A stretch of 37,884 nt of DNA from Sphingomonadales bacterium (lineage in GTDB: Bacteria; Pseudomonadota; Alphaproteobacteria; Sphingomonadales; Sphingomonadaceae): the NCBI GenBank assembly GCA_013297725.1, contig JAAFIB010000021.1:1-37884 (forward strand), read 5' to 3'. Below are positions 9,863 to 18,463 of the stretch, in pieces; the first letter of the stretch is position 1, and each line of letters opens with the position of its first letter. The notes below the pieces were generated by a model. It saw only the letters and a list, made by a program, of their open reading frames with translations. It had not been told where the DNA came from and ran no database searches. Position numbers and translations under genes: made by a program.

Positions 9863-9919
9863 TGACGGTAAGGGTGAGGTTTCATATCTGGAACGGAACT
9901 AAAGCCTCACAAACTAGCC

Positions 9920-10897
9920 CTAATCCCCGGTCCCCGGCACAAACACCACCTCGCCAATCGCCGCCTCGCTGACAACCACCGGCTTTGGCATCTCCTTCGC
10001 CCGATCCCCGCCAAGCCCCGCGAACATAAACCCGCCATCGCGTAAAATGCTGAACAGCCATTCGCGCAAATGCGGTGCAACGACGATACAGCCCTCGCTC
10101 ATCCCCGGCTTTCCGCCGCGCACTTGCACCAGACTTGCGTTGAAATAGCGCCGCCGTTCGGGCTGATAACTATGCGCGACAATATCGCGCACCCGCATGC
10201 TGCTATTGCTTGGGTCCAATCCATCGAGCCGCAGCGACAGGCCGTTCATGCCCGTATACAACTCACCCCCGCGCGCCGCGCCCAACGAAGACGCAAGGCT
10301 GTTATACACATTGCTAAACCGCTGCGCGATGCCATCATCATCAGGGTCAGAACCGACGCCATGCGCCACCAGCACCGGCGTATCGAGCCCCTGCCCGCTG
10401 ACCAAATCCACCGCATAAAGCCGCGGCTGTGACGAAGGCTTAGCAAAATCGACAATAACGATTTCTGATGGACCAAAGCCGCGGCCCTGGCTTTTGGTGC
10501 AAATGTGGCGGTCATAGCTATCCAGCGCAGTATCGAGCAGCACCTTGTCCAGCCGGCTGGCAGAAGGCGGAGTTGCCGGAGGCGGGTTGACCACGCTACC
10601 GTCCGCAGGTGCTGCGGCCAAAACTGCCTCAGAAGCAGCGGAAGGGATAACGTTAGGGGAATTCTCAGACGGGTAAGCACTATCCAACCGCGCGCGGGCG
10701 GAGGTAAAGTCGGTACAAGACAACAAAGGTTTAGGGGCCACTACAGGCCGAGACACTGGGCCAGACATAACCGGCTCACCAGAGCCAGTACCGGGCGCAA
10801 ACACGATATCGGTTTGGGCAATGGCGGGGGATGCCATTACGGGCATCACCACGATAAAGGCCGCAAGGGTCATCCCGAATCTAACTACCGATCGCAT
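9920..10897 (-). CDS. murein L,D-transpeptidase catalytic domain protein (YkuD_2-like), secreted
   Basis: Predicted periplasmic enzyme of the PF13645 type, related to L,D-transpeptidases that cross-link or remodel peptidoglycan. It has a signal peptide about 1-28 (cut after AIAQ), a Pro/Ala-rich linker to about residue 115, then the catalytic domain. The domain contains DFAKPSSQPRLYAVDL, VAHGVGSDPD, GLSLRLDGLD and the cysteine motif MSEGCIVV, with Cys270 as the likely nucleophile. The cysteine context matches the family, though the exact substrate is unknown. An odd feature is that the mature N-terminus (IVFAPGTG, 31-38) and the extreme C-terminus (VVFVPGTGD, 317-325) carry nearly the same short peptide. 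Confidence 0.82.
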   Translation of the reverse strand: MRSVVRFGMTLAAFIVVMPVMASPAIAQTDIVFAPGTGSGEPVMSGPVSRPVVAPKPLLSCTDFTSARARLDSAYPSENSPNVIPSAASEAVLAAAPADGSVVNPPPATPPSASRLDKVLLDTALDSYDRHICTKSQGRGFGPSEIVIVDFAKPSSQPRLYAVDLVSGQGLDTPVLVAHGVGSDPDDDGIAQRFSNVYNSLASSLGAARGGELYTGMNGLSLRLDGLDPSNSSMRVRDIVAHSYQPERRRYFNASLVQVRGGKPGMSEGCIVVAPHLREWLFSILRDGGFMFAGLGGDRAKEMPKPVVVSEAAIGEVVFVPGTGD

Positions 10898-10967
10898 GGC
10901 GTTAAGATAGCGCGAACCTTAGGGGGTTGGGAAGGGGGCGTGGTTGGATGGATACCGTAAGAAGATA

Positions 10968-12026
10968 TCAGTATCTCCCGAGGCGAAAAGCAACGACAAG
11001 TTTTTTTTCGTCAGGTTTGCCCGTGAGAGGATCGCCGCCAGCCGAAAACGTTAGTCCGAGCCCCGCACGCCAGTCCTTTTTGTTAGGCTTAGCTGGGCGC
11101 ACAAAGTAATATGTTCCGGAGACTTCAAACTTCTCTGCGAAGCTTTCCAAAGTTGGCGAACGCGTTGACGAAGCATCCAGCTTATACCTAAATTGGCTAG
11201 CCGCCTTGATTTCCCATCCAGGATTGATGAAGCTTGGTGTAAATACGATAGCGATCCCTCCTGTTGCAGATAGATAACCGCCTTTGACTCCAAGCCCTGT
11301 TATTAAATCGAGAGGATTGTTTAGCAGTAAATCATGATCCAAGCCGAGCTTTGGTGCAATCGAAAAGGCTAGTGAGTTCCCAAGCCGATTCTCTAGATTG
11401 CCGTTAAAGAGGGTTGCCGCAAAACTCGATCTTATCGATTCCTTCGTTTGCGCCGCGCACTGTGGTAATGCAGGTGTCGTTATGCAGGGAGCCTTGTCTA
11501 TATCCGGATAGGAGCTGGTACGAGCGTAACCGGTCGATAATTCGTAAGCGATATCAGTATGATCTCCGCGTTGATCTGCAATTTCTGCAAGACGTCTACG
11601 CTTTTCCGGCGTAACGTTTGTTAGGTCAAATTCTGATGGAATACCGAGCAGAGCTATAATGTCATATCCAACGTTGAATTTCGCACCAAATTCGAGGTTA
11701 TTCTGCTTATCGCCGCCGGTCTCACGCTGATAACGAAAATAGCTACCCAGCGTGCGCTTGCGTCCTTCTAATTTTGTAAGATCGGGCTCAGTCAGATTGA
11801 AACCAAGCTCAAGATTGGCTTGAATGCTGGCTTCATCAGGCGTACCTTTAATTATCGAATAGCTTAGCCGAGCTGGGTCCTCCCAAGGTTTAGAATCAGG
11901 TGCGCTTTCCTGCGTCAAAGCAATCTCAAACTGACTCTTTTTTTCTGCGTCATCCGCAAAGACTGGTGCGCAAATAATGACAGAAATGGAAAAAGCTAAA
12001 GCCATCTTAGAGGATTTAACAAACAT
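10968..12026 (-). CDS. probable outer-membrane beta-barrel protein of unknown function
   Basis: No family recognised. From the ATG at 12026 the product is 352 aa, with a clear signal peptide (MFVKSSKMALAFSISVIICAPVFA, cut before DDAEKK). The body has many alternating polar/hydrophobic stretches (LEFGAKFNVGYDIIALLG, IKAASQFRYKLD, FEVSGTYYFVRP) and ends in KKLVVAFRLGRY with a terminal aromatic residue, typical of outer-membrane barrels. One Cys pair lies in an internal loop (CITTPALPQC). The frame continues 42 codons upstream to 12152 but that part is inside the preceding gene, so I use 12026 (AGG nine bases upstream). It overlaps the small gene at 12016-12285 by 11 bp. Both look AT-richer than the neighbouring uvrA. 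Confidence 0.65.
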   Translation of the reverse strand: MFVKSSKMALAFSISVIICAPVFADDAEKKSQFEIALTQESAPDSKPWEDPARLSYSIIKGTPDEASIQANLELGFNLTEPDLTKLEGRKRTLGSYFRYQRETGGDKQNNLEFGAKFNVGYDIIALLGIPSEFDLTNVTPEKRRRLAEIADQRGDHTDIAYELSTGYARTSSYPDIDKAPCITTPALPQCAAQTKESIRSSFAATLFNGNLENRLGNSLAFSIAPKLGLDHDLLLNNPLDLITGLGVKGGYLSATGGIAIVFTPSFINPGWEIKAASQFRYKLDASSTRSPTLESFAEKFEVSGTYYFVRPAKPNKKDWRAGLGLTFSAGGDPLTGKPDEKKLVVAFRLGRY

Positions 12027-12285
12027 AATCGATGACCTGCTGAATCGTCGTGGATGGAGTAATTTTCTGGTCGTCTGTAAGCGGTGGCTTGCCTGATTCT
12101 GCACGCTGCATGTTGACCCAGTCTTGCAAAATTGCACATTTCTGGGGACCAATACCGCAGAAGTTGAGGTCGTTATCCGTCGAGATATGCTCGATCAGAA
12201 GCATGTGAATTTTATCAAGCACATCGATGGCAAATACTGCTTTGATCTCACATTCAGCTGAAACTGTGTCAGTGTATTTAGTCAT
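12016..12285 (-). CDS. small hypothetical protein (89 aa), coupled to the barrel protein gene
   Basis: Not recognised. MTKYTDTVSAECEIKAVF starts at an ATG with a strong ribosome site (AAGGGG seven bases upstream), which is why I reject the longer open frame to 12447. The protein is soluble-looking, has no signal peptide, contains four cysteines including CGIGPQKC at about 50-57, and ends IQQVIDYVC. It comes first in a two-gene unit, its last 11 bp overlapping the start of the barrel protein gene, so a joint role is likely. It is divergent from uvrA, with about 170 bp of shared upstream DNA. Confidence 0.6.
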   Translation of the reverse strand: MTKYTDTVSAECEIKAVFAIDVLDKIHMLLIEHISTDNDLNFCGIGPQKCAILQDWVNMQRAESGKPPLTDDQKITPSTTIQQVIDYVC

Positions 12286-12430
12286 TGTCTTGCCCCTTCG
12301 GCATTGGAATAACCAATCCTTGACGCCCCCACCCGTGACCCAAATCACACCCCCCATAAAAACCCTCACTTGAAATCTCCGCCCCCTCGGGCCACACGCT
12401 GGACAAGTAACGCGCCCTCTTGCGCGTGAT

Positions 12431-12445
12431 GAACAAATATGGAAC
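12431..12445. promoter_or_regulatory. LexA (SOS) box before uvrA
   Basis: GAACAAATATGGAAC is the reverse complement of GTTC-N7-GTTC, the alphaproteobacterial LexA operator. It lies 13 bp before the ATG at 12459, where a repressor would block uvrA transcription. Because an operator should not sit inside the coding region, it also argues against the longer open frame starting at 12420. Confidence 0.88.
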
Positions 12446-12458
12446 AAGTCTCCCCATT

Positions 12459-15431
12459 ATGTCTTTAACTCACATCAAAGTGCGCGGTGCGCGCGAGCAT
12501 AATCTTAAAGGGATCGATATCGATCTGCCGCGCGATCAGTTGATTGTGATTACTGGCCTGTCGGGCAGCGGCAAATCGTCGCTGGCGTTCGACACGATCT
12601 ATGCCGAGGGGCAGCGCCGCTATGTGGAATCGCTGTCCGCTTATGCTCGACAGTTCCTTGAGATGATGCAGAAACCCGATGTTGAACATATTGAGGGGCT
12701 GAGCCCTGCGATCAGCATCGAACAGAAAACTACCTCACGCAATCCGCGCTCGACCGTTGCCACTGTCACCGAAATCTATGATTATATGCGGCTGTTATGG
12801 GCGCGTGTCGGCGTGCCCTATTCGCCCGCAACGGGCCTGCCGATTACTGCACAGACCGTGACGCAGATGGTCGACCGGGTGATGCAATTGGCAGAGGGAA
12901 CGCGTGCCTATCTGCTCGCGCCTGTGGTGCAGGGCCGCAAAGGCGAATATCGTAAAGAGCTGGCGCAGTGGCAGAAAGACGGCTTCACCCGCGTGCGCAT
13001 CGACGGCGAATTTTACGCCATTGATGAAGCGCCAGTGCTCGACAAGAAATACAAGCACGACATCGAGGTTGTGGTCGACCGCATCGTAGTGAAGGACGAT
13101 ATCCAGACGCGCTTGGCGGACTCGTTTGAACAAGCGTTAAAGCTGGCTGATGGCTTGGCGTTTGTTGATCTGGCGGATGGCACAGTGGCAGAGGCGATGG
13201 CCGCACCAACCGGTGTTGCGGAAGCGCGTGCGACCTTTACTGCACAGGATGTTACGCCAACCGGCAATGTGTCAGCAAATGTCACCGGCGGCGCGATGAA
13301 AGGCACAGGCCTGCCGCCCAACCGCATCGTGTTTAGCGAGAAATTCGCTTGCCCTGTCTCCGGCTTTACCATCGCCGAAATTGCGCCCCGCCTGTTCTCG
13401 TTCAACGCCCCGCAAGGCGCTTGTCCCGATTGCGACGGTCTGGGTGAGCGGTTGGAATTTGACCCGCAGCTTGTGGTGCCAAATGAGGCGCTGTCGTTGA
13501 AAAAGGGTGCGGTTGTACCATGGGCGAAATCGAATCCGCCTAGCCCATATTATATGCAAGTGCTGTCCAGCCTTGCCAAAGCATATGACTTTAACCTCGA
13601 AACGCCGTGGAACGAATTACAGCCTGACCAGCGGCTGATTATCCTGCATGGCACCGGCGGCATGCCGGTCGAGCTGACGTTCAAAGACGGGCGCAAAGAA
13701 TATACGGTGCGCAAAGCGTTTGAGGGCGTGATCGGCAATCTGCACCGCCGTTTGCTGCAAACCGATAGCGCGTGGATGCGCGAGGAACTGGCCAAGTTCC
13801 AAACGTCACAGCCATGCGAAACCTGCCACGGCGCACGGTTGAAGCCCGAAGCACTTTCGGTGAAGATCGCTGGCACAGACATCGCCGGGCCCACACGGAT
13901 GAGCGTTGCCGATGCGTTGGAATGGTTTTCCAGCGTTGATGAAAAACTCACCGCCACGCAAAGCCAGATCGCCAAAGCTATCTTGAAAGAAATCAACGAA
14001 CGGCTTGGCTTCCTCAACAATGTTGGCCTTGATTACCTGAACCTTGATCGGACCAGTGGCACTTTGTCGGGAGGCGAAAGTCAGCGCATCCGCCTCGCGT
14101 CGCAAATCGGTTCCGGCTTGTCCGGTGTGCTCTATGTGCTCGATGAACCCAGCATCGGCCTGCACCAAAAGGATAACGACCGCCTGCTCGCGACGCTGCG
14201 CCGCCTGCGCGATTTGGGCAACACTGTGATCGTGGTCGAGCATGACGAAGATGCCATTCGCACTGCCGATTGGGTAGTCGACCTTGGCCCCGGCGCGGGC
14301 GTTCACGGCGGCACAGTGATGGCCGAAGGGACGCTGAAACAAATTCTGAAAGCCAAATCGCTCACCGCCGATTATCTGAACGGCACCCGCGAAATCGCGG
14401 TCCCGAAAACACGACGCAAAGGCAATAAGAAAAAACTGACCGTCCACGGCGCGCGCGCGAACAATTTGAAAAACGTCACCGCGTCGATCCCCCTTGGCAC
14501 ATTTTGTTGCATCACCGGCGTATCGGGTTCGGGCAAATCCAGCTTTACCATCGACACGCTGTATGCCGCCGCCGCACGCAGCCTGAACGGGGCGCGTGTC
14601 ATTGCGGGCGCGCATGACAAGGTCACCGGCCTTGAGCATTGCGACAAGGTGATCGACATCGACCAATCGCCCATCGGCCGCACCCCGCGCAGCAACCCTG
14701 CGACCTATACCGGCGCGTTCACCAATATCCGCGACTGGTTCGCAAACCTGCCGGAAAGCGCGGCGCGCGGCTATAAACCCGGCAGGTTTAGCTTCAACGT
14801 AAAGGGCGGACGCTGCGAAACATGCAGCGGCGACGGCCTGATCAAAATCGAAATGCACTTCCTACCCGATGTCTATGTCACCTGCGAAGAATGCAACGGC
14901 AAACGCTATAACCGCGAAACGTTGGAGGTGAAATGGAAGGGGCTGAGCATCGCTGATGTCCTCGACATGACCGTCGAAGATGCGGTCGAGGTGTTCAAAG
15001 CGGTGCCTCCGATCCGCGACAAAATGGCGATGCTGGCCGAGGTAGGTCTCGGCTATGTCAAGGTCGGGCAACAGGCCACAACGCTGTCGGGCGGCGAGGC
15101 GCAACGCGTGAAACTCGCCAAAGAACTCGCGCGCCGTTCAACCGGACAGACGCTGTATATCTTGGACGAACCCACAACCGGCCTGCATTTTGAAGATGTG
15201 CGCAAATTGTTGGAAGTGCTGCACCGCCTTGTTGAACAGGGCAACAGCGTGGTGGTGATCGAACATAATCTGGACGTCATCAAAACCGCGGACTGGATTG
15301 TCGATCTCGGCCCCGAAGGCGGCGTCAAGGGCGGCGAGATTGTCGCCGAGGGTACGCCCGAAGATGTGGTGAAAGTCGCGGCGAGTTACACCGGGCATTA
15401 TCTTGCACCGATGTTGGCGAAGGCGAAGTAG
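12459..15431 (+). CDS. uvrA: excinuclease ABC subunit UvrA
   Basis: DNA-damage recognition ATPase of nucleotide excision repair, partner of UvrB. It has two ABC modules with Walker A loops GLSGSGKSS and GVSGSGKSS, signatures [12 protein letters not shown] and [12 protein letters not shown], and Walker B segments [10 protein letters not shown] and [10 protein letters not shown]. The zinc modules are visible as CPVSGF...CPDCDGLGE in the first half and CETCSGDG...CEECNGKRY in the second. From [20 protein letters not shown] the length is 990 aa, close to the slightly long sphingomonad UvrA. The upstream LexA box implies SOS induction. The last 36 codons reappear, diverged, at 15998-16105. Confidence 0.97.
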   Translation: MSLTHIKVRGAREHNLKGIDIDLPRDQLIVITGLSGSGKSSLAFDTIYAEGQRRYVESLSAYARQFLEMMQKPDVEHIEGLSPAISIEQKTTSRNPRSTVATVTEIYDYMRLLWARVGVPYSPATGLPITAQTVTQMVDRVMQLAEGTRAYLLAPVVQGRKGEYRKELAQWQKDGFTRVRIDGEFYAIDEAPVLDKKYKHDIEVVVDRIVVKDDIQTRLADSFEQALKLADGLAFVDLADGTVAEAMAAPTGVAEARATFTAQDVTPTGNVSANVTGGAMKGTGLPPNRIVFSEKFACPVSGFTIAEIAPRLFSFNAPQGACPDCDGLGERLEFDPQLVVPNEALSLKKGAVVPWAKSNPPSPYYMQVLSSLAKAYDFNLETPWNELQPDQRLIILHGTGGMPVELTFKDGRKEYTVRKAFEGVIGNLHRRLLQTDSAWMREELAKFQTSQPCETCHGARLKPEALSVKIAGTDIAGPTRMSVADALEWFSSVDEKLTATQSQIAKAILKEINERLGFLNNVGLDYLNLDRTSGTLSGGESQRIRLASQIGSGLSGVLYVLDEPSIGLHQKDNDRLLATLRRLRDLGNTVIVVEHDEDAIRTADWVVDLGPGAGVHGGTVMAEGTLKQILKAKSLTADYLNGTREIAVPKTRRKGNKKKLTVHGARANNLKNVTASIPLGTFCCITGVSGSGKSSFTIDTLYAAAARSLNGARVIAGAHDKVTGLEHCDKVIDIDQSPIGRTPRSNPATYTGAFTNIRDWFANLPESAARGYKPGRFSFNVKGGRCETCSGDGLIKIEMHFLPDVYVTCEECNGKRYNRETLEVKWKGLSIADVLDMTVEDAVEVFKAVPPIRDKMAMLAEVGLGYVKVGQQATTLSGGEAQRVKLAKELARRSTGQTLYILDEPTTGLHFEDVRKLLEVLHRLVEQGNSVVVIEHNLDVIKTADWIVDLGPEGGVKGGEIVAEGTPEDVVKVAASYTGHYLAPMLAKAK

Positions 15432-15462
15432 CGCCAACCCCTCTCCTCTGCCCCCCTCAATT

Positions 15463-15533
15463 CGTCATCCTGAACTTGTTTCAGGATAACAAACAGACAT
15501 TGCGTGTTATGCTGAATCAAGTTCAGCATGACG
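15463..15533. repeat. REP-like inverted repeat, family B
   Basis: Arms of 25 nt at 15463-15487 (CGTCATCCTGAACTTGTTTC...) and 15509-15533 (reverse complement CGTCATGCTGAACTTGATTC...) match at all but three positions, the mismatches partly preserving self-pairing of each arm (CCTGAA/TTCAGG versus GCTGAA/TTCAGC). That compensatory pattern is what selected or replicating hairpin elements show. Confidence 0.8.
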
Positions 15534-15808
15534 AACGTAAGGGACAGGATACCCCTCTCTCCTTTCCCTCTCCCCTTAAGGGGAGCCGCAGGCGTGGCGA
15601 AGCCACAAAGGATACACAGCCTTAGGCGCGTAGCGACTTAGGCGAAGTTGGAGAGGGGGTGCTACCGGTGAGGTTGCGCACTGCCATATCGCCTCGCCAG
15701 ATTATTTCACACGAAGCCACGAAGAAGAGAAGGTTTTGCCGTTCGCCGTCTTAAACTCGTCATCCGTCTTTCCCCAGTCATGCCTTGCTACCCCTACCCT
15801 TCACGTCG

Positions 15809-15869
15809 CCCCGCACTTGATGCGGGGTTAGGCTTACTAGCCATCAGAAAAGCCAAGCCCCGCATCAAG
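15809..15869. repeat. REP-like inverted repeat, family A, copy 2, right arm truncated
   Basis: Left arm CCCCGCACTTGATGCGGGG (15809-15827). The right arm begins CCCCGCATCAAG (15858-15869) and is then cut off by CCTGTCCTGAGCCTGTCGAG. The flanking CGTCG and the inner GGCTT/AAAAGCC match copy 1 at 9784-9862. Confidence 0.75.
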
Positions 15870-15888
15870 CCTGTCCTGAGCCTGTCGA

Positions 15889-15911
15889 GCCGAAGGCGAC
15901 CGCAGGTCAAC
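15889..15911 (+). repeat. 23-bp direct repeat, left copy (flanks HEPN gene)
   Basis: GCCGAAGGCGACCGCAGGTCAAC; 22 of 23 positions match the copy at 17619-17641. The two copies lie on either side of the uvrA fragment and the HEPN gene. Confidence 0.7.
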
Positions 15912-15997
15912 GGTTGCGTGTCCCCGGCTTTGCGGTAGTTTTCGCCCCGCCCCGCTTGGAGTTTGGGGGTTAAGTAAACTGTCACTGTAATTCCAGC

Positions 15998-16105
15998 GTA
16001 AAGGGCGGCGAGATTGTGGCGGAGGGGACGCCAGAAGATGTGGTGAAGGTGGCCGCGAGTTACACCGGGTATTATTTGAAGCCGATGTTGGCAAAGGCTA
16101 GATAA
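15998..16105 (+). pseudogene. displaced 3' fragment of uvrA (last 36 codons)
   Basis: Reads [20 protein letters not shown] then SYTGYYLKPMLAKAR and a stop. The matching end of the intact uvrA differs at only three residues (Y/H, K/A, R/K), but many silent third positions differ. The fragment has no start and is preceded by non-uvrA sequence. The protein-level identity with silent divergence points to a uvrA tail from a related strain or species brought in with flanking DNA, or to an old duplication. Confidence 0.9.
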
Positions 16106-16152
16106 ATGACTGATTGATTATCTAAGAACAAACCTACTATCACTGGGCACGC

Positions 16153-17439
16153 ATGGCAATCGACATAAATCCAAATGCAATTGCTGCGGTAAAAGCCGCT
16201 CTCCTTGAGGGATTGCCTGTCGTATCGGTGGATAAAGGAAAATTTTTGGATGCCTCGAGTGGTTTCGTTGCAGCATACAAAGCGGATGAGGCGCTGCCTC
16301 AAAATGGGCAATTGCACGACACGTTGGTTGAAATTATCGAAGAAAGACCTTTTGCGAATTTTGTTTTTAGTATTTTGAGTTCGCGATTGAGAGACGAACG
16401 AGATTATCTAGCGGAAGCAGACAAAGAAAAACTTTTGGAATCCGGTGTGTTTGGCGACGCCGAAGAAGTCGCCGAATGGCTGATTACCCAGTTTACGTCA
16501 CTGCCGTGGAAGTATTCTTTTGCTATTGAATTTCCGCCAGACGCCCTCCCTCTTGACGTGATCGAAGGTGCTTCACAGCAGGTTGGCGAATGTTGCCATG
16601 TTGTGAAATCCGATTTGTTTCTTGCTGATCGTTTTCCTCTTTTCCATCCTAACCCAAAGAGAAACAGCGTTCTTAAATCGGGCGGACTCTTAGGTCTAAT
16701 TGGCGGTGATCCGAAGTGGAAAGACGATAGAGCTTTTTTCACGCAAGAACGAGAGGGGTATGTGAGTATTTATGGCAGCGGTTCGGTTGCCGAACAATGC
16801 GCCTTCACTTTGCAAAGCTTTGTAGGTCTCGGATTAGCTATGAGGCTATTTAATCATCGAGTGCGCTATGACAAAGAGAAAATTAAATTTGAGTGGAAGG
16901 TTCACCAAGCTGTTGGTGATAATTGGGAATATTTCACTCGATTTGATTTGGACGACGAATCAAAAGAAGCGCTGCAGCATCTTATATCATTTCAATTTGC
17001 AGATACTTATCCCGAAGAAAACCGTATTCCATGGCTGCGATCTGCAATAAAGAAGATATCTGATGTTTTCTCGGCAGAAAATTCACAAACAATTATGCTT
17101 GCTGCCAAATGGTTTTTTGACAGCCACAAAGGGCGTGATCAGACACTAAGATATATTCGGTTGATGACCACTCTTGAAATTCTCTTGGGTGAGCATGCGG
17201 ACCGATCAAAAGCCAGCCTAGGAGAAATTCTAGGTAATCGCTTGGCCTATCTAATCGGAAAGAATCATGGCGAAAGGCATGAAATTCTTCAGAAATTTAA
17301 AAAGATTTATGGTGTGCGTTCTGGAATTCTGCATCATGGAAAGCACAAGCTCAAATCGTCTGAACGAAATTTGATATCCGATCTCGAATCCTATTGTAGG
17401 CGAGCGATTGAGGATGAGGTGTCGTCATTGCTTGCTTAG
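16153..17439 (+). CDS. Apea-like HEPN domain protein (putative RNase, defence-type)
   Basis: A 428-aa protein whose C-terminal third (about 330-425) matches the Apea-like HEPN pattern. LMTTLEILLGEHAD and GNRLAYLIG are followed by KIYGVRSGILHHGKHKL, where R389 and H394 form the R-x4-H motif of HEPN ribonucleases. The N-terminal about 300 residues are unassigned and probably sense a target. HEPN proteins of this type are frequent in phage-defence islands; the role here is inference. Codon use is clearly AT-richer than uvrA, and the gene is bracketed by the uvrA fragment, direct repeats and a dead antitoxin gene, all pointing to horizontal gain. The ATG at 16153 has no strong ribosome site. Confidence 0.75.
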   Translation: MAIDINPNAIAAVKAALLEGLPVVSVDKGKFLDASSGFVAAYKADEALPQNGQLHDTLVEIIEERPFANFVFSILSSRLRDERDYLAEADKEKLLESGVFGDAEEVAEWLITQFTSLPWKYSFAIEFPPDALPLDVIEGASQQVGECCHVVKSDLFLADRFPLFHPNPKRNSVLKSGGLLGLIGGDPKWKDDRAFFTQEREGYVSIYGSGSVAEQCAFTLQSFVGLGLAMRLFNHRVRYDKEKIKFEWKVHQAVGDNWEYFTRFDLDDESKEALQHLISFQFADTYPEENRIPWLRSAIKKISDVFSAENSQTIMLAAKWFFDSHKGRDQTLRYIRLMTTLEILLGEHADRSKASLGEILGNRLAYLIGKNHGERHEILQKFKKIYGVRSGILHHGKHKLKSSERNLISDLESYCRRAIEDEVSSLLA

Positions 17440-17489
17440 ACTATCTTAGAATCATAAAAATCCTTGATACACTATACCACTAGCACCCC

Positions 17490-17690
17490 TCAAGCGACCG
17501 CCATCATCCCCTTCTTCTCCATCAAAGTCAGCAGCTTGAGCGCTGCGCCGCTCGGGCGTTTCTCTCCGCGTTCCCATTGGCTGACCAGCCCCGGCGTAAC
17601 GTTCAGCGCGCGGGCGGGGCCGAAGGCGACCGAAGGTCAACCGGTTTGGCTGGCGAGTGCGCGGGTGCGCAAAGTCTATGTGTAGTCTGC
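17490..17690 (-). pseudogene. remnant of an XRE/NadS-like helix-turn-helix antitoxin gene
   Basis: On the minus strand the tail ALNVTPGLVSQWERGEKRPS then GAALKLLTLMEKKGMMAVA and stop is a typical HTH antitoxin C-terminus (recognition helix plus helix 4-5). Upstream, in the same frame, RALASQTG fits the preceding helix but a TGA follows, inside a GCCGAAGGCGACCG...AGGTCAAC repeat unit that has replaced the expected residues. No partner toxin frame is visible. It is a decayed toxin-antitoxin antidote gene. Confidence 0.75.
17619..17641 (+). repeat. 23-bp direct repeat, right copy (inside dead antitoxin gene)
   Basis: GCCGAAGGCGACCGAAGGTCAAC, one mismatch to 15889-15911. It lies exactly where the antitoxin reading frame is interrupted. 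Confidence 0.7.
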
Positions 17691-17797
17691 GCGATGGCGG
17701 CGCTGGGCTTTGTAGGCAAGCCTTGGATTAATGCGGCACTGCTGAGTGCGGCGGCACCCTAGAAAATGCGCCGCCGCAACTCAACAAGATCAAGGCA

Positions 17798-18463
17798 CTA
17801 AAATTTTGGTCCTTCATCGCCAAAATTACCCATGAACCATGTGATGCTATAGGTCGACGGCGGGCTGGCTTTTTCGCATGCCATATAGGCTTTTACACTC
17901 GCCAAATTGCTGCGAAATTTGGTTTGTTGCGCAGGCGTCATCATCGCCGCCATCCGGCTTTCCCATTCCTGGCCCAGAACATTGCTGGCCGCTATCTGTG
18001 CTTCGGAATAATCGGAATAGCTGCCATATTCGAACACTGCATATTGGCCGTGGCTGGCGGTCAGCAAACGTATCTGTTCTGCGGTCGGCAGATGCTGTAC
18101 CGCGGTTATCGCATCACTCGCTTCTCTTGCTTTTTTATCCGATACGCCGTCGCGCACATACATGGCCAAGCCGCCATTGGTCGCCTGCTTTAACGGCGTA
18201 TTCTCGTTGATCTTGCCAATGCGTTGGCCGACGCTTTCGGTGATGACGTTGTAATTTGCGATCTGTTCTGGCGTCAGGTTCAGCCCGGCATAGGGATACA
18301 GCGTGCCCTTATGGTTTGCAAAACAGGCGGCGGTTTCATCCATCTCCGCCTGCGTAAAGACGTAACCGTCCGGGTATCGGTCTTGAGCGATAAGCGGAGT
18401 TGCGACGGCAAATGTAGATGCCAGCAAGAGCATGGTGCTTTTACAAATGTGTGACCCGAACAT
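17798..18463 (-). CDS. secreted hypothetical protein (221 aa)
   Basis: Not recognised. It has an N-terminal signal peptide (SHICKSTMLLLASTFAVATP, cleavage probably after LIAQ), then a helical body with QAEMDETAACFANHKGTLYP and GQEWESRMAAMMTPAQQTKF. Two mature cysteines (residues about 47 and 200) could form a disulfide in the periplasm. The ribosome site GGAG nine bases before the ATG supports the start. Just upstream is a short direct repeat AACAGTTT-AAAACAGTTT (about 18482-18500, minus strand) that could be a regulatory site. No operon partner. Confidence 0.65.
   Translation of the reverse strand: MFGSHICKSTMLLLASTFAVATPLIAQDRYPDGYVFTQAEMDETAACFANHKGTLYPYAGLNLTPEQIANYNVITESVGQRIGKINENTPLKQATNGGLAMYVRDGVSDKKAREASDAITAVQHLPTAEQIRLLTASHGQYAVFEYGSYSDYSEAQIAASNVLGQEWESRMAAMMTPAQQTKFRSNLASVKAYMACEKASPPSTYSITWFMGNFGDEGPKF

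Larger units (their letters stand above)
15432..15997. other. repeat-rich intergenic region downstream of uvrA
   Basis: No credible gene is seen in these 566 bases. They hold two REP-like inverted repeats (15463-15533, 15809-15869) and a pyrimidine-rich palindromic stretch around CCTCTCCCCTTAAGGGGAG (about 15570-15590). They also hold a CCTGTCCTGAGCCTGTCGAG motif (15870-15889), a widespread bacterial intergenic repeat. The mosaic character, with one repeat breaking into another near 15869, suggests repeated insertion and recombination between uvrA and the following island. Confidence 0.7.

Noticed and set aside
12286-12447. Longer start (12447) for the small gene opposite uvrA
   Set aside because: It would run through the uvrA promoter and LexA box; the ATG at 12285 has a strong ribosome site.
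13806-14858. 350-codon open frame antisense to uvrA
   Set aside because: A shadow of the GC-rich uvrA codons; the composition is unlike a real protein and the plus-strand UvrA is certain.
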